From the NCBI GenBank assembly GCA_903934325.1, contig CAIZNH010000019.1, positions 1 through 40,084 of the forward strand: a stretch of 40,084 nucleotides of DNA. Reading direction: 5' to 3'. Positions 1 through 8,737 of the stretch are shown here, piece after piece; within the stretch, counting starts at the first letter, position 1; the number at the start of each line of letters is the position of its first letter. Made by a program: the position numbers and the translations under genes. Origin of the DNA: an uncultured Alphaproteobacteria bacterium (GTDB lineage: Bacteria > Pseudomonadota > Alphaproteobacteria > Sphingomonadales > Sphingomonadaceae). The notes below the pieces were generated by a model. That model did not search any database. It saw only the letters and a program-made list of their open reading frames with translations, and was not told the origin of the DNA.

Positions 1-43
1 CACCCGGCCACCATAGCCTGATGGTATCATTGGTGGCCGGGTG
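1..43. repeat. Perfect 13-bp inverted repeat at the left edge
   Basis: Arms CACCCGGCCACCA (1-13) and TGGTGGCCGGGTG (31-43) are exact reverse complements around a 17-nt loop that itself holds TGAT-ggt-ATCA. There is no T-run on either side, so it is not a clear intrinsic terminator. The arm begins at base 1, so the palindrome may continue outside the window. Confidence 0.6.
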
Positions 44-91
44 GGGAGGCGGGGCGGGAGGTCTGCATCGCGCGCTAGCGCGATACGAAAG

Positions 92-1252
92 CTAAAAACG
101 CGTCGAGAGTGTCACCGCGGCGCCCGATCCCGGGCCGGCGTCACCGCCCACGCGCTCGCGCCAGTCGACCGAGACCCGCGCGGGCACATCGCCCAGCGTC
201 ACGTCGAAGCGCATCGTCGGGCCGACATCGACCCGCTGCGCGTCTTCCTGCGCCCCACCCCACGCGCCCGCGCCGAGGCTGACGCGCAAGCGGTCATCGG
301 TGAGACGCGCGACCTGTTCGACTTCGCGGGTGAGGCTCGCCTGCCCGTCGGCGAACAGCGTGTCGTCGGTCCCGCCCACCCAGCCGCCCTGCGCATAGGC
401 CTCAAGCCTTGTGCCGAGCGGCAGGTCGATCGGCGCGATCTCGGTGACGGCGAAGGCGGAAGGGCGGGTCTGGCGGCCGAAGAAGCTGTCGGTCACCCGC
501 ATCTCGCCGAACACCCGCAAGGGCAGGCGGGCGAGCGGACGGACCGATGCGCCCAGCGCCAGCTCGTTCTCCCCGCGCCGGACCATCGCGCGATAGGCCC
601 GGACATAGAGGCGCGGATCGCGTCCGCTGCCCGGCCTCAGGCGATATTGCAGCAGCGCGCCGACCTGGCTCGCCCCGTAGATCGGCACGCGCCCCTGCGA
701 GATCGGCGCGGCGTCCGAACCCTGCCGCCAGAAGCCCCAGGCATCCACCGACCAGCGCCCGACCCTCTGCGGCGCGAGCGGCTGCGCGAGGAACGGCACC
801 GCGCCATCCTCGTCTGTCCCCATGCCATCGCGCGTGCCGGGTAGCGCGCTCGCCAGAGCCCCCATGCGCGTGGGCGGCGCGGCAAAGCGGGTGGTGAGCG
901 CGGTGCGCCACAGCAAGTGGTGCGCAGCGGCATAGCGCGGGTCCATTCCGCCCGAAAACCCGCTGCCGAGCAAGGCCAGAGCGCCGTCGCTGCGCGCGCC
1001 TTCGACCTCGCCCGCAGGCTTGAAAAAGGCCTCGGCGTCGCGCAGCGCAGCGGTCGTCTGTGCCAGCGGTGCAGGCGGCGCATCAGCCTCGGCAATCAGC
1101 GGGGCGAGCGCGGCAGGGATCAGGCTGGCGGGCGCGGGAAAGGGGCTCTCCCACACAGCCGCCCGCCCGCCGACCCACGCGGCCAGCACCAGCCCGATCA
1201 TGGCCAGCGGCGCGCCGCTTGCGCGCGGGGCAGAAGGCGCCGAGCCCTTCAT
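92..1252 (-). CDS. NfrA-like outer-membrane beta-barrel protein
   Basis: 386 aa. A hydrophobic N-terminal segment (about residues 15-35) could be a signal or anchor. The second half (about 165-386) is rich in alternating amphipathic strands such as RLYVRAYRAM, LPLRVFGEMRVTD and RLEAYAQGGW. It ends in ...VTLSTRF, a C-terminal Phe as expected for Bam-assembled barrels. The start ATG overlaps the stop of the upstream glycosyltransferase gene by 4 bp, so the two are translationally coupled. In E. coli the NfrA/NfrB pair is the phage N4 receptor and a polysaccharide secretion system. Here the barrel is far shorter than E. coli NfrA (about 990 aa) and lacks an obvious TPR region. The call as outer-membrane partner of the glycosyltransferase is inferred from context and barrel features; exact homology is not proven. 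Confidence 0.7.
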   Translation of the reverse strand: MKGSAPSAPRASGAPLAMIGLVLAAWVGGRAAVWESPFPAPASLIPAALAPLIAEADAPPAPLAQTTAALRDAEAFFKPAGEVEGARSDGALALLGSGFSGGMDPRYAAAHHLLWRTALTTRFAAPPTRMGALASALPGTRDGMGTDEDGAVPFLAQPLAPQRVGRWSVDAWGFWRQGSDAAPISQGRVPIYGASQVGALLQYRLRPGSGRDPRLYVRAYRAMVRRGENELALGASVRPLARLPLRVFGEMRVTDSFFGRQTRPSAFAVTEIAPIDLPLGTRLEAYAQGGWVGGTDDTLFADGQASLTREVEQVARLTDDRLRVSLGAGAWGGAQEDAQRVDVGPTMRFDVTLGDVPARVSVDWRERVGGDAGPGSGAAVTLSTRF

Positions 1253-2673
1253 CGCGGCGCCAGCCTGTGCGCCAGCCCGAGGCTCAGCGGGTGCACGTCA
1301 TGCTCGGTCTTGTCCCATGCCGCCGCCGCGCCCCGCAACGTGCGGGCATAGGCAAAGACCGCGCGCCGTCCGGCGATGATCGCGATGACATTGGCGAGCG
1401 GCAGGCGCAGCAGCGCGGCGACCCCTTCGGCCACGCCATATTCCTGTGCGGCAAACACAAAGCGCATCGCCGCGCGCCACGCGAAGGCGGCAAGATTGGC
1501 GAGCAGCAGCGCCTTCAGCAGCGGGGTCAGCGGCACCGGCTCGCCCACGCCCGCCAGCCACGCCCCGCCCGACAGCGCGGTCAGCAACACCAGCGCATAG
1601 CCGATCAGCAGCACCAGCGCCGCCAGCGGCCCGCGCCGGTCGCGCGCGCGCATCCAGCCGTCGAGCAGCCCGCCGCTCCAGCCCACCCGGTCCCAGCCCT
1701 GCAAGGCGATCCCCAGCACCCAGCGGCTCTTCTGGCGCACCACATGTTCGAAGCGGTTGGGGAAGAAGGCGCGGGTGGCGATCAGCCGGTCGTCCTCGCC
1801 GCGCACCCGCACGAAGCGGCAGGTGCCACCCTGCGATGCGATGCCGAGGCCGAGCTCGTAATCCTCGGTGAGGGAATCGCTGGCAAAGGGCAGGCCATCG
1901 GCTCTGCGCGCCGCCAGCCGGTCGAGCGCAGCGCGCCCCGCCGCGCAGCCCACGCCTGCGCCCGGCAGTCCTGCCCCGAGCCAGTCGCGCACCACCAGCG
2001 CCTTGCCATGCGCCTCGGCAAATTCCTCGCAGTAATGATTGCCGAGCTGGTTGGCGAACCAGCCGCCATGGTGCTGCACCAGCGGCTCGACCGGCAGCTG
2101 GACGAAATCCGCGCCGAAAGCGACCGCCTCGTCGAGCAGGCCGAGCGCGGCGGGATCGACCATGTCCTCCGCATCGTGGAACACCACCATGGTGTAGCGG
2201 CGGCCCGAGCGCGCCTCGTCGGTGGCGAGCGCTCTGTAAAGGCGGTTGAGGCAGTCGGCCTTGGTGCTCGGCCCGTCGCGATCATGGATCACCAGCCTCA
2301 GGCGCGGATCGCCCTTGGCCGCAGCACTCGCCGCCGCCAGCGTTGCCGGATCATTGCGATAGCAGCCGACGTAGAGCCGCAGCAGCGGATGCGGCCAACT
2401 GGCGAGAATATGGGTGACAGTCTCGCCGATCACCGCCGCCTCGTGCCACGCCGGGATCAGCACCGCGGCGGGGCCATGCAGCGGACGGTTGACGAGGGCT
2501 GCGCGCTTGCGCCGGATCGCGGTCGCCTTGCCGGTGAGCCGCAGCCACAGCCAAACGGCGTCCACCGCCAGATCATCCGCCGCACCGATGAGGAAGAAGA
2601 TGCCCGCAAACAGCAGCAATTCGTGCTGGATCAGCGCGAGCCATTGCCACAGGCCAAGATCAGCAATGGACAA
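1249..2673 (-). CDS. NfrB-like family 2 glycosyltransferase, inner membrane
   Basis: 474 aa. The GT2 core carries VLIPAWHEAAVIG near residue 70, the metal-binding HDAEDMVDP, the acceptor motif TEDYELG, and QKSRW (the QxxRW motif of processive synthases). An N-terminal membrane segment (about 15-33) and C-terminal segments (about 350-440) flank the cytoplasmic domain. This is the pattern of NfrB-type bacterial polysaccharide synthases. The start is TTG at 2673-2671, chosen because a purine-rich Shine-Dalgarno (GGGAGGGGGG) lies just upstream and because the family N-terminus begins with a membrane helix. The gene overlaps the beta-barrel gene by ATGA. The likely role is polymerising and exporting an exopolysaccharide; the sugar cannot be told from the sequence. 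Confidence 0.85.
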   Translation of the reverse strand: MSIADLGLWQWLALIQHELLLFAGIFFLIGAADDLAVDAVWLWLRLTGKATAIRRKRAALVNRPLHGPAAVLIPAWHEAAVIGETVTHILASWPHPLLRLYVGCYRNDPATLAAASAAAKGDPRLRLVIHDRDGPSTKADCLNRLYRALATDEARSGRRYTMVVFHDAEDMVDPAALGLLDEAVAFGADFVQLPVEPLVQHHGGWFANQLGNHYCEEFAEAHGKALVVRDWLGAGLPGAGVGCAAGRAALDRLAARRADGLPFASDSLTEDYELGLGIASQGGTCRFVRVRGEDDRLIATRAFFPNRFEHVVRQKSRWVLGIALQGWDRVGWSGGLLDGWMRARDRRGPLAALVLLIGYALVLLTALSGGAWLAGVGEPVPLTPLLKALLLANLAAFAWRAAMRFVFAAQEYGVAEGVAALLRLPLANVIAIIAGRRAVFAYARTLRGAAAAWDKTEHDVHPLSLGLAHRLAPR

Positions 2674-2692
2674 GGCGACCCCCCTCCCCGTT

Positions 2693-2717
2693 CAGTCCGG
2701 TAAACTATCGCGGACTG
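2693..2717. repeat. Hairpin before the nfrB-like gene
   Basis: CAGTCCG (2693-2699) and CGGACTG (2711-2717) form a perfect 7-bp inverted repeat. It lies directly upstream of the Shine-Dalgarno of the minus-strand glycosyltransferase gene. It could be an operator or a 5'-leader hairpin; nothing in the sequence decides. Confidence 0.45.
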
Positions 2718-2793
2718 GCCGGGGATGCAACGGGGCCTGTTATTTTAATGGTTTAGGGCCGATTTACTGTCAGGCTGTGCGGGCGGGCCCGCT

Positions 2794-3231
2794 TTACCAG
2801 CTTCCGGTATTGGGCATGCTGGCCCAGGGCTCGGCCGGTTCGAGATAGCCTTCCTGCAGCAGTTCGATCGAAATGCCGTCGGGCGATTTGACGAAGGCCA
2901 TGTGCCCGTCGCGCGGGGGGCGGTGGATGATGTGGCCAGCCTCGGCGAGCGCCGCGCAGGTCTCGTAGATATTCTCGACCCGGTAGGCGAGGTGCCCGAA
3001 ATTGCGCCCGCCATCATAGTCCTCGCCCGCGCTGCCATCGGCGGGCGGCCAGTTATAGGTAAGCTCGACCTCGGCAATGCCCTCCTGCCCCGGCGCGGCA
3101 AGGAAGATCAGGGTGAACCGCCCCGCCTCGACATCGAAGCGCCGCACTTCCTCCAGCCCGATGAGCTTGAAGAAATCGACCGTCGCCTGCGGATCGGTGA
3201 CGCGGATCATGGAGTGGAGGAATTTGGTCAT
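2794..3231 (-). CDS. gloA: Lactoylglutathione lyase (glyoxalase I)
   Basis: 145 aa from ATG 3231 (MTKFLHSMIRV). An upstream in-frame start at 3282 is less likely because GAGGG sits 7 nt before 3231 and the family begins with HxMIRVxD. The protein is a single VOC/glyoxalase module: metal-ligand His in FLHSMIRV, Glu in AEVELTYNW, His in NFGHLAYRV and Glu in GISIELLQ. It converts the methylglyoxal-glutathione hemithioacetal to S-lactoylglutathione in the cytoplasm. It is transcribed divergently from the SIMPL gene, and a multi-hairpin element fills the spacer. Confidence 0.92.
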   Translation of the reverse strand: MTKFLHSMIRVTDPQATVDFFKLIGLEEVRRFDVEAGRFTLIFLAAPGQEGIAEVELTYNWPPADGSAGEDYDGGRNFGHLAYRVENIYETCAALAEAGHIIHRPPRDGHMAFVKSPDGISIELLQEGYLEPAEPWASMPNTGSW

Positions 3232-3261
3232 GGAACACCCTCGGTTTGGGAGCGGGATATC

Positions 3262-3370
3262 GGTCGCGGCACGCGACCGCAAGGGCGAACGCCCGCCCGC
3301 AGCGGGCGCAGCTTTGCTGCGCGCCTAGCGAGGACCGCGCGCCCGGAGGGGCGTGCGGAAAACAAAAAAC
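3262..3370 (+). repeat. Multi-hairpin intergenic element, copy A
   Basis: A chain of hairpins: GGTCGCG/CGCGACC (3262-3278), GGGCG-AA-CGCCC (3283-3294), GCCC-gcagc-GGGC (3295-3307), GCAGC-ttt-GCTGC (3308-3320), then GCGAGGA, then a 10-bp stem with a GGA loop (3335-3358), then the tail AAAACAAAAAAC. Copies B, C, D and E share the same order of parts with different stem sequences. It lies between the divergent gloA and SIMPL genes. Function unknown. Confidence 0.65.
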
Positions 3371-3483
3371 TGCGGCGGCACAGAACGAGCCTGAAAAGGC
3401 AGCGCCCCTGCCCATTCATTCAAACTCGGTTCATCGACACTGATGCACAACTCGTCGCACCAACTCTTACGGGGGACAATGCG

Positions 3484-4239
3484 ATGAGCGGCGATGATGT
3501 GCAACCGGTGAATGCGGCCAGCAGCTTTCTGGGCGAACATGCAACCCAGCGCTGGTTCGGCACGGCGGCGATTGTTTCGCTGGGGCTCGTCGCGGGCGGA
3601 TATCTGCTCGGCAACGGCCTGCTGCGCGCCAAGGATGCCGAGCGCGCGGTGACCGTGCGCGGCCTTGCCGAGCGCGATGTCACCGCCGATCTTGCCACCT
3701 GGACGATTTCCTACTCGACCACCTCGACCGATCTCGGCGCAGCGCAAGCGAAAGTGCGCGCCGATACCGCGACGATCGAGACCTTCTTCAAGGAGCTGGG
3801 CTTCCCCGCCGATGCGCTCCAGCCGACCGGCGCGAACGTGTCGAGCAGCACCGACCAGAACGGCATCACCAGCTACACCGTGCGCCAGCGGCTGGCGCTG
3901 CGCACCCATGATATCGCCCGCGCGCAGAAGGCGGTCGCCCGGCAGTTCGATCTCGTCAGCCGCGGGGTGTTTCTGGAGGAGGGCTCGGGCATGGCCTACA
4001 CCTTCACCAAACTGAACGACATCAAGCCCGAAATGGTGGCCGAGGCGACCAAGGACGCGCGCGCGGCGGCCCAGCAATTCGCCAAGGATTCGGACTCGGG
4101 CGTCGGCAAGATCCGCGACGCGACCCAGGGCTATTTCGAAGTCGCCGCGCGCGACGGCGATACCGGCGGCTGGGGCATGGCCGACAGCCCCTACAAGAAG
4201 GTGCGCGTGGTCACCACGGTCAGCTTCTCGCTCGACTGA
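3484..4239 (+). CDS. SIMPL domain (DUF541) envelope protein
   Basis: 251 aa from ATG 3484, with GGGGG 8 nt upstream. Residues about 22-42 form one membrane segment (IVSLGLVAGGYLLGNGLL). The rest is a SIMPL/DUF541 domain starting at AVTVRGLAERDVTADLA and ending KVRVVTTVSFSLD, so it should face the periplasm. The family is widespread and poorly understood, with oxidative-stress and envelope roles suggested for some members. A 35-nt stretch after the stop (4241-4275) resembles part of the multi-hairpin repeat. No operon partner is evident. Confidence 0.88.
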   Translation: MSGDDVQPVNAASSFLGEHATQRWFGTAAIVSLGLVAGGYLLGNGLLRAKDAERAVTVRGLAERDVTADLATWTISYSTTSTDLGAAQAKVRADTATIETFFKELGFPADALQPTGANVSSSTDQNGITSYTVRQRLALRTHDIARAQKAVARQFDLVSRGVFLEEGSGMAYTFTKLNDIKPEMVAEATKDARAAAQQFAKDSDSGVGKIRDATQGYFEVAARDGDTGGWGMADSPYKKVRVVTTVSFSLD

Positions 4240-4240
4240 T

Positions 4241-4275
4241 CGCAAGCGCGCCCGCCTTCGGGCGAGGATTTCGCA
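4241..4275 (+). repeat. Fragment resembling the multi-hairpin element
   Basis: CGCAAGCGCG followed by the hairpin GCCCG-cctt-CGGGC and then GCGAGGATTTCGCA. The last 14 nt also occur in copy C (from 28366). The terminal hairpin and A-rich tail are missing, so this is a partial or decayed copy just after the SIMPL stop codon. Confidence 0.4.
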
Positions 4276-4384
4276 CCGCTGGTCGCACGCCCGCGCGCCC
4301 GTGTTGCACCCTCGCCCGTCACCCTCTATGCGCCGTCCTCCCTCGGGAGAGGGGCGCTGCACCACCGGAAAACCGCCGTTCGTC

Positions 4385-5191
4385 ATGTTCCAGAAATTGC
4401 GCGACATGTTCCGTTCCAAGCCTGCACCGAAGCCGCCTTCGGTGCCCGAGGGCATGCGCTATTACGTGATCGGCGATATTCACGGACGGCTCGATCTTTA
4501 CGAGGCGATGATCGCTGCCATCGAGGCCGATGATAGCGCCGCGCCGCCGGCCGAAACACGCATCGTGCTGCTCGGCGATCTGGTCGATCGCGGGCCGGAC
4601 AGCGCCGGCGTGATCGCCCGCACCCGCCAGTGGCAGCAGACCCGGCGCGTGCGCGTGCTCGCAGGCAATCACGAAGAGATGTTCCTCTCCGCCTTCGAAA
4701 AACCCGAGGCCCTGCGTCACTTCCTGAAGCATGGCGGGCGCGAGACGGTGCTGAGCTACGGCTTGTCGAAGAAGCAGTTTGCGACGCTCGACCTCGACGA
4801 GATGTTCGCGCGCCTGCCCAAGCTGGTGCCTGCCGAAGACCGCGAATATCTCGCCGGGTTCGAGACCATGATCCGCGCGGGCGACTATGTCTTCGTCCAT
4901 GCCGGGATCGATCCGTCCCGCCGGCTCGGCGAACAGAAGCGCAGCGACCTCTTGTGGATCCGCGAGCGTTTCCTCAGCCACGAAGGCCCGCTCGAAAAGG
5001 TGGTGGTCCACGGCCACACGATCTTCGAGCGTGTCATGGATTGCGGCAACCGCATCGGCATTGATACTGGCGCTTTCCGCTCGGGTGTGCTTACAGCGCT
5101 CGTGCTCGAAGGCGACCAGCGGCGGATCATTCAGACCCGCTCCGTCGATGGTGGCCCGGTCGAGACTTTCCACGAGGAACAGGCGGCTTAG
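4385..5191 (+). CDS. Calcineurin-like metallophosphoesterase (Ser/Thr phosphatase type)
   Basis: 268 aa from ATG 4385. An upstream start at 4301 would add a low-complexity tail. The phosphoprotein-phosphatase motif set is complete: GDIHGR (about 29), GDLVDRGPDS (about 64), GNHEE (about 94), a late His in FVHAGIDP and another in VVHGHTIF. These ligate the two-metal centre. Members hydrolyse phosphoserine/threonine or dinucleoside polyphosphates; the substrate here is unknown. It is followed 54 nt later by ugd on the same strand, so cotranscription is possible. Confidence 0.88.
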   Translation: MFQKLRDMFRSKPAPKPPSVPEGMRYYVIGDIHGRLDLYEAMIAAIEADDSAAPPAETRIVLLGDLVDRGPDSAGVIARTRQWQQTRRVRVLAGNHEEMFLSAFEKPEALRHFLKHGGRETVLSYGLSKKQFATLDLDEMFARLPKLVPAEDREYLAGFETMIRAGDYVFVHAGIDPSRRLGEQKRSDLLWIRERFLSHEGPLEKVVVHGHTIFERVMDCGNRIGIDTGAFRSGVLTALVLEGDQRRIIQTRSVDGGPVETFHEEQAA

Positions 5192-5245
5192 GGCCGGCTT
5201 TCGCGGGCAAGCCAATCTGGAACTTCCGGTCAGGGACAGCAGATC

Positions 5246-6556
5246 ATGAAGATTGCGATGGTGGGTTCGGGCTATGTCGGGCTCGTGTCGGGGGCCTGCT
5301 TTGCCGATTTCGGCCATGATGTGGTCTGCATCGACAAGGATCAGAGCAAGATCGACCGCCTGCACGCCGGGATCATGCCGATCTACGAGCCGGGCCTTGA
5401 TGCGCTGGTCGAAAGCAATGTGAAGGCCGGGCGCCTCAGCTTCACCTCCTCGCTCGCCGAAGGGATCAAGGATGCCGCCGCGATCTTCATCGCCGTGGGC
5501 ACCCCCAGCCGCCGCGGCGATGGCCATGCCGATCTCACCTTCGTCTACGAAGTCGCGCGCGAAGTGGGCGAGAGCCTGTCGGGTCCGGCGGTGATCGTCA
5601 CAAAGTCGACCGTGCCCGTCGGCACCGGTGACGAGGTGGAGCGCATCATCCGCGAAACCGGCACCACCCAGACCTTCGCCGTCGTCTCCAACCCCGAATT
5701 CCTGCGCGAAGGCGCGGCGATCGGCGATTTCAAGCGGCCTGATCGCATCGTGATCGGCGCCGAGGACGAGTATGGCCGTGACGTCATGCGCGAGGTCTAT
5801 CGCCCGCTGTTCCTCAATGAATCGCCGATCCTGTTCACCAGCCGCCGCACCAGCGAGCTGATCAAATACGCCGCCAACGCCTTCCTCGCGACCAAGATCA
5901 CCTTCATCAACGAGATGGCCGATCTGTGCGAGAAGGTCGGCGCGAATGTGCAGGACGTCAGCCGCGGGATCGGGATGGACAACCGCATCGGGTCGAAGTT
6001 CCTCCACGCCGGCCCCGGCTATGGCGGCAGCTGCTTCCCCAAGGATACGCTCGCGCTGCTGAAGACCGCCGAGGATTACGACAGCCCGACGCGGATCGTC
6101 GAGGCCGTGGTCAAGGTCAACGACAGCCGCAAGCGCGCGATGGGCCGCAAGGTCGTCGATGCGCTGGGCGGGATGGAAGCGGCGCGCGGCAAGAAGGCGG
6201 CGCTGCTCGGCCTCACCTTCAAGCCCAACACCGATGACATGCGCGATAGCCCCGCGATTGCCGTGGCGCAGACGCTGATGGATGCGGGCGTCGAAGTGGC
6301 GGCCTATGATCCCGAAGGCATGGAACAGGCCCGCCCGCTGCTGCCGGATGTGACCATGTGCGACAGCCCCTATGCCGCCATCGAGGGCGCGGACGTGGTG
6401 GTGATCGTGACCGAATGGGACGCCTTCCGCGCGCTCGATCTTCGCCGCGTCAAGGAACTGGCCAACGCGCCGGTGATGGTCGACCTGCGCAACGTCTACA
6501 AGCCCGAGGACATGCGCGCGGCGGGCTTTGAGTATGTGAGCGTGGGTAGGAGTTAA
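5246..6556 (+). CDS. ugd: UDP-glucose 6-dehydrogenase
   Basis: 436 aa, normal length. The N-terminal Rossmann fold begins MKIAMVGSGYVGLVSG (NAD-binding GxGxxG). The catalytic Cys263 lies in GGSCFPKD and Lys207 in ELIKYAANAF. The C-terminal UDP-binding domain contains LGLTFKPNTDDMRDSPA. The enzyme oxidises UDP-glucose to UDP-glucuronate in two NAD-dependent steps, supplying capsule, exopolysaccharide or LPS sugar. It could feed the nfrB-like synthase 3 kb away, but that is only context. Its TAA stop interlocks with the stop of the convergent TspO-like gene. Confidence 0.96.
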   Translation: MKIAMVGSGYVGLVSGACFADFGHDVVCIDKDQSKIDRLHAGIMPIYEPGLDALVESNVKAGRLSFTSSLAEGIKDAAAIFIAVGTPSRRGDGHADLTFVYEVAREVGESLSGPAVIVTKSTVPVGTGDEVERIIRETGTTQTFAVVSNPEFLREGAAIGDFKRPDRIVIGAEDEYGRDVMREVYRPLFLNESPILFTSRRTSELIKYAANAFLATKITFINEMADLCEKVGANVQDVSRGIGMDNRIGSKFLHAGPGYGGSCFPKDTLALLKTAEDYDSPTRIVEAVVKVNDSRKRAMGRKVVDALGGMEAARGKKAALLGLTFKPNTDDMRDSPAIAVAQTLMDAGVEVAAYDPEGMEQARPLLPDVTMCDSPYAAIEGADVVVIVTEWDAFRALDLRRVKELANAPVMVDLRNVYKPEDMRAAGFEYVSVGRS

Positions 6557-7341
6557 GCGCCGAACCAGTGGCGGCGGTTGTCCGCCCTCAACAACTGAGA
6601 GACGAGCGCCGTAAGCACGATCACTCCGCCCGCCAGCGCCGCCCAGCCAATCGGCGCAAATTGCTGCCCGCCGCGCGCGTAGATCGCCAGCAGCGCCCAG
6701 CAGAACACCAGCCCGTAAAGCGGAGCGCCGCGCACCCTGACGGTGGCGAATGCGGCAATGCTGGCTCCGATCATAACCATAACTGCCGCTACCTCGGGCG
6801 CAGAATTGCCGCCGCCGACGCCGTAAAACTTGAGGGTGGCCGAGATGTTGACGATGCTTGCCGCAGTCAGCCATGCGGCCAGCGCGCTGAAAATCGGCGC
6901 GACCAGCCAGCGCTCTCCCCGCGACAGCGCTGGTGTGGCCACCAGCACACACAGCACGATCAACAAGGCGCCGAGCGAAACGAGGATGATCACTGCCGAA
7001 ATCGCGGTAAGATTGGCGAACTGGGTATAGGTCGCCCACACGCCCTGCGCCGCGAGCGCGATGGCAGCAGGCCAGGCAATCCGCGCCACAAGCGGATTGT
7101 GGCGCTGGGCCGGAAGTGCCTGCCACAACGCAAACACCGCCGAGAAAGTGAACAACGGTCCCCAGATCGCGAACGCCCAGCCAGCCGGGGTCACGAGCGT
7201 GCGCACACTATCAGACCGGCTGCCAATCGGCTCACCCAGCCCGAGTTGCGGCAAGAAGGTCGCGCCGATCTGCACCACCACGGCCAAGATAACGGCAAGG
7301 CGCTGCAACAGCGGGCGGACGGCGGCGGGCATGTGATCCAT
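6553..7341 (-). CDS. TspO/MBR-related tryptophan-rich membrane protein
   Basis: 262 aa with about seven predicted membrane helices. It carries the family-like stretch TPAGWAFAIWGPLF (about 51-64), plus GVWATYTQF, and aromatic residues near the membrane boundaries. It is longer than classical TspO (about 160 aa) and belongs to the looser TspO-related group. Classical members bind porphyrins and affect tetrapyrrole and stress responses; no ligand can be assigned here. The start could be ATG 7341 or the Met three codons later. It is convergent with ugd, and the two overlap in the stop codons. Confidence 0.7.
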   Translation of the reverse strand: MDHMPAAVRPLLQRLAVILAVVVQIGATFLPQLGLGEPIGSRSDSVRTLVTPAGWAFAIWGPLFTFSAVFALWQALPAQRHNPLVARIAWPAAIALAAQGVWATYTQFANLTAISAVIILVSLGALLIVLCVLVATPALSRGERWLVAPIFSALAAWLTAASIVNISATLKFYGVGGGNSAPEVAAVMVMIGASIAAFATVRVRGAPLYGLVFCWALLAIYARGGQQFAPIGWAALAGGVIVLTALVSQLLRADNRRHWFGA

Positions 7342-7425
7342 GCCTCGACCCCTGCGGCGTTTTCGCGGCTACGGCAAGGCTCGACAGTGCAGACAGGGTC
7401 CGACCAGCCAACGGACCGGTCGCAA

Positions 7426-7517
7426 GGCCACGCGGCCGAGCCGCAGGCGATCAGGCCCGCAGGGCCTGAAGCTCGCCGAGGACGCTCGCTCGGAGGGGCG
7501 AGCGAAAAACAAACAAC
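7426..7517 (+). repeat. Multi-hairpin intergenic element, copy B
   Basis: GGCC-acgc-GGCC (7426-7437), an 8-bp stem TCAGGCCC-gca-GGGCCTGA (7451-7469), the linker CCGAGGA, a terminal stem GCTCGCTC-gga-GGGGCGAGC (7484-7503), then the tail GAAAAACAAACAAC. The part order and the GGA loop match copies A and C. On the minus strand its T-rich tail directly follows the RNase P RNA 3' end. Confidence 0.65.
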
Positions 7518-7518
7518 A

Positions 7519-7921
<403 letters not shown>

Positions 7922-7965
7922 GAGCGCGCATATAGGCGCGCGCGGCGGGTTTGGCAAAAGCGCTC

Positions 7966-8661
7966 TTAGTCCGTCCCGTCGGACAGCAGCAGCTTCCACA
8001 CCAGCGCACCGATCAAAGCGCCCGCCAGCGGGGCGACCCAGAACAGCCACAGCTGGCTCACCGCGGCCGTCTCGGCATAGAAGGCAACGCTGGTCGAGCG
8101 CGCCGGATTGACCGAGGTGTTGGTCACCGGAATCGAAATGAGGTGGATGAGCGTGAGCGCCAGGCCGATCGCGATCGGGGCAAAGCCCGCAGGGGCCTTG
8201 GACCAGGTCGAGCCGAGGATCACGATCAGGAACATTGCGGTCAGCACCACTTCGATCACCAGCGCCGCCAGCATCGAATAGCCGCCCGGCGACAGCTCCC
8301 CATAGCCGTTCGAGGCAAAGCCGCCCGCGGCAAACTCCGGCGCGCCGCTGGCGATCACGAACAGCACGCCCGCCGCGCAGAACGAGCCGAGCACCTGCGC
8401 GGCCCAGTAAGGCACGAGGTCCGCCCAGCCGAAGCGCCCGCCGATCGCAAGGCCAAGGCTCACCGCCGGGTTGAAATGCCCGCCCGAAATCCCGCCCACG
8501 GTGTAGGCCATGGTCAGCACGGTGAGGCCGAAAGCCATCGAAACGCCGACAAAGCCGATCCCCAGCTCAGGAAAGCCCGCCGCCAGCACCGCCGATCCGC
8601 AGCCCCCGAACACCAGCCAGAACGTCCCGAAAAACTCGGCCGCCAGTTTCTTCGTCATCAT
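7966..8661 (-). CDS. aqpZ: Aquaporin Z
   Basis: 231 aa from ATG 8661 ([14 protein letters not shown]). GGGGGA 7 nt upstream decides against the in-frame ATG at 8676. Six membrane helices and the two half-helix NPA motifs are visible: HFNPAVSLG (first half) and VNPARS (second half). The pore Arg follows the second NPA, as in water-selective channels. It mediates passive water flux across the inner membrane. It follows the AmpD-like gene on the same strand with 76 nt between them and ends 45 nt before rnpB. Confidence 0.95.
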   Translation of the reverse strand: MMTKKLAAEFFGTFWLVFGGCGSAVLAAGFPELGIGFVGVSMAFGLTVLTMAYTVGGISGGHFNPAVSLGLAIGGRFGWADLVPYWAAQVLGSFCAAGVLFVIASGAPEFAAGGFASNGYGELSPGGYSMLAALVIEVVLTAMFLIVILGSTWSKAPAGFAPIAIGLALTLIHLISIPVTNTSVNPARSTSVAFYAETAAVSQLWLFWVAPLAGALIGALVWKLLLSDGTD

Positions 8662-8737
8662 GTCATGATCCCCCATGTGTTTTGCAGATGATTACCCGTT
8701 TCTCTGCGGCAGAATGTCGCTTTCTGGACAATTCCTC

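Noticed and set aside
1060..2703. A 547-codon plus-strand open frame opposite the glycosyltransferase
   Set aside because: The minus strand has the full GT2 motif set; this frame is Gln/Arg/Ala-rich and unlike any protein family.
4319..7126. A 935-codon open frame on the minus strand across the phosphatase and ugd genes
   Set aside because: It is antisense to two well-recognised genes, has His/Arg/Asp/Gly-rich composition typical of high-GC shadow frames, and shows no domain.
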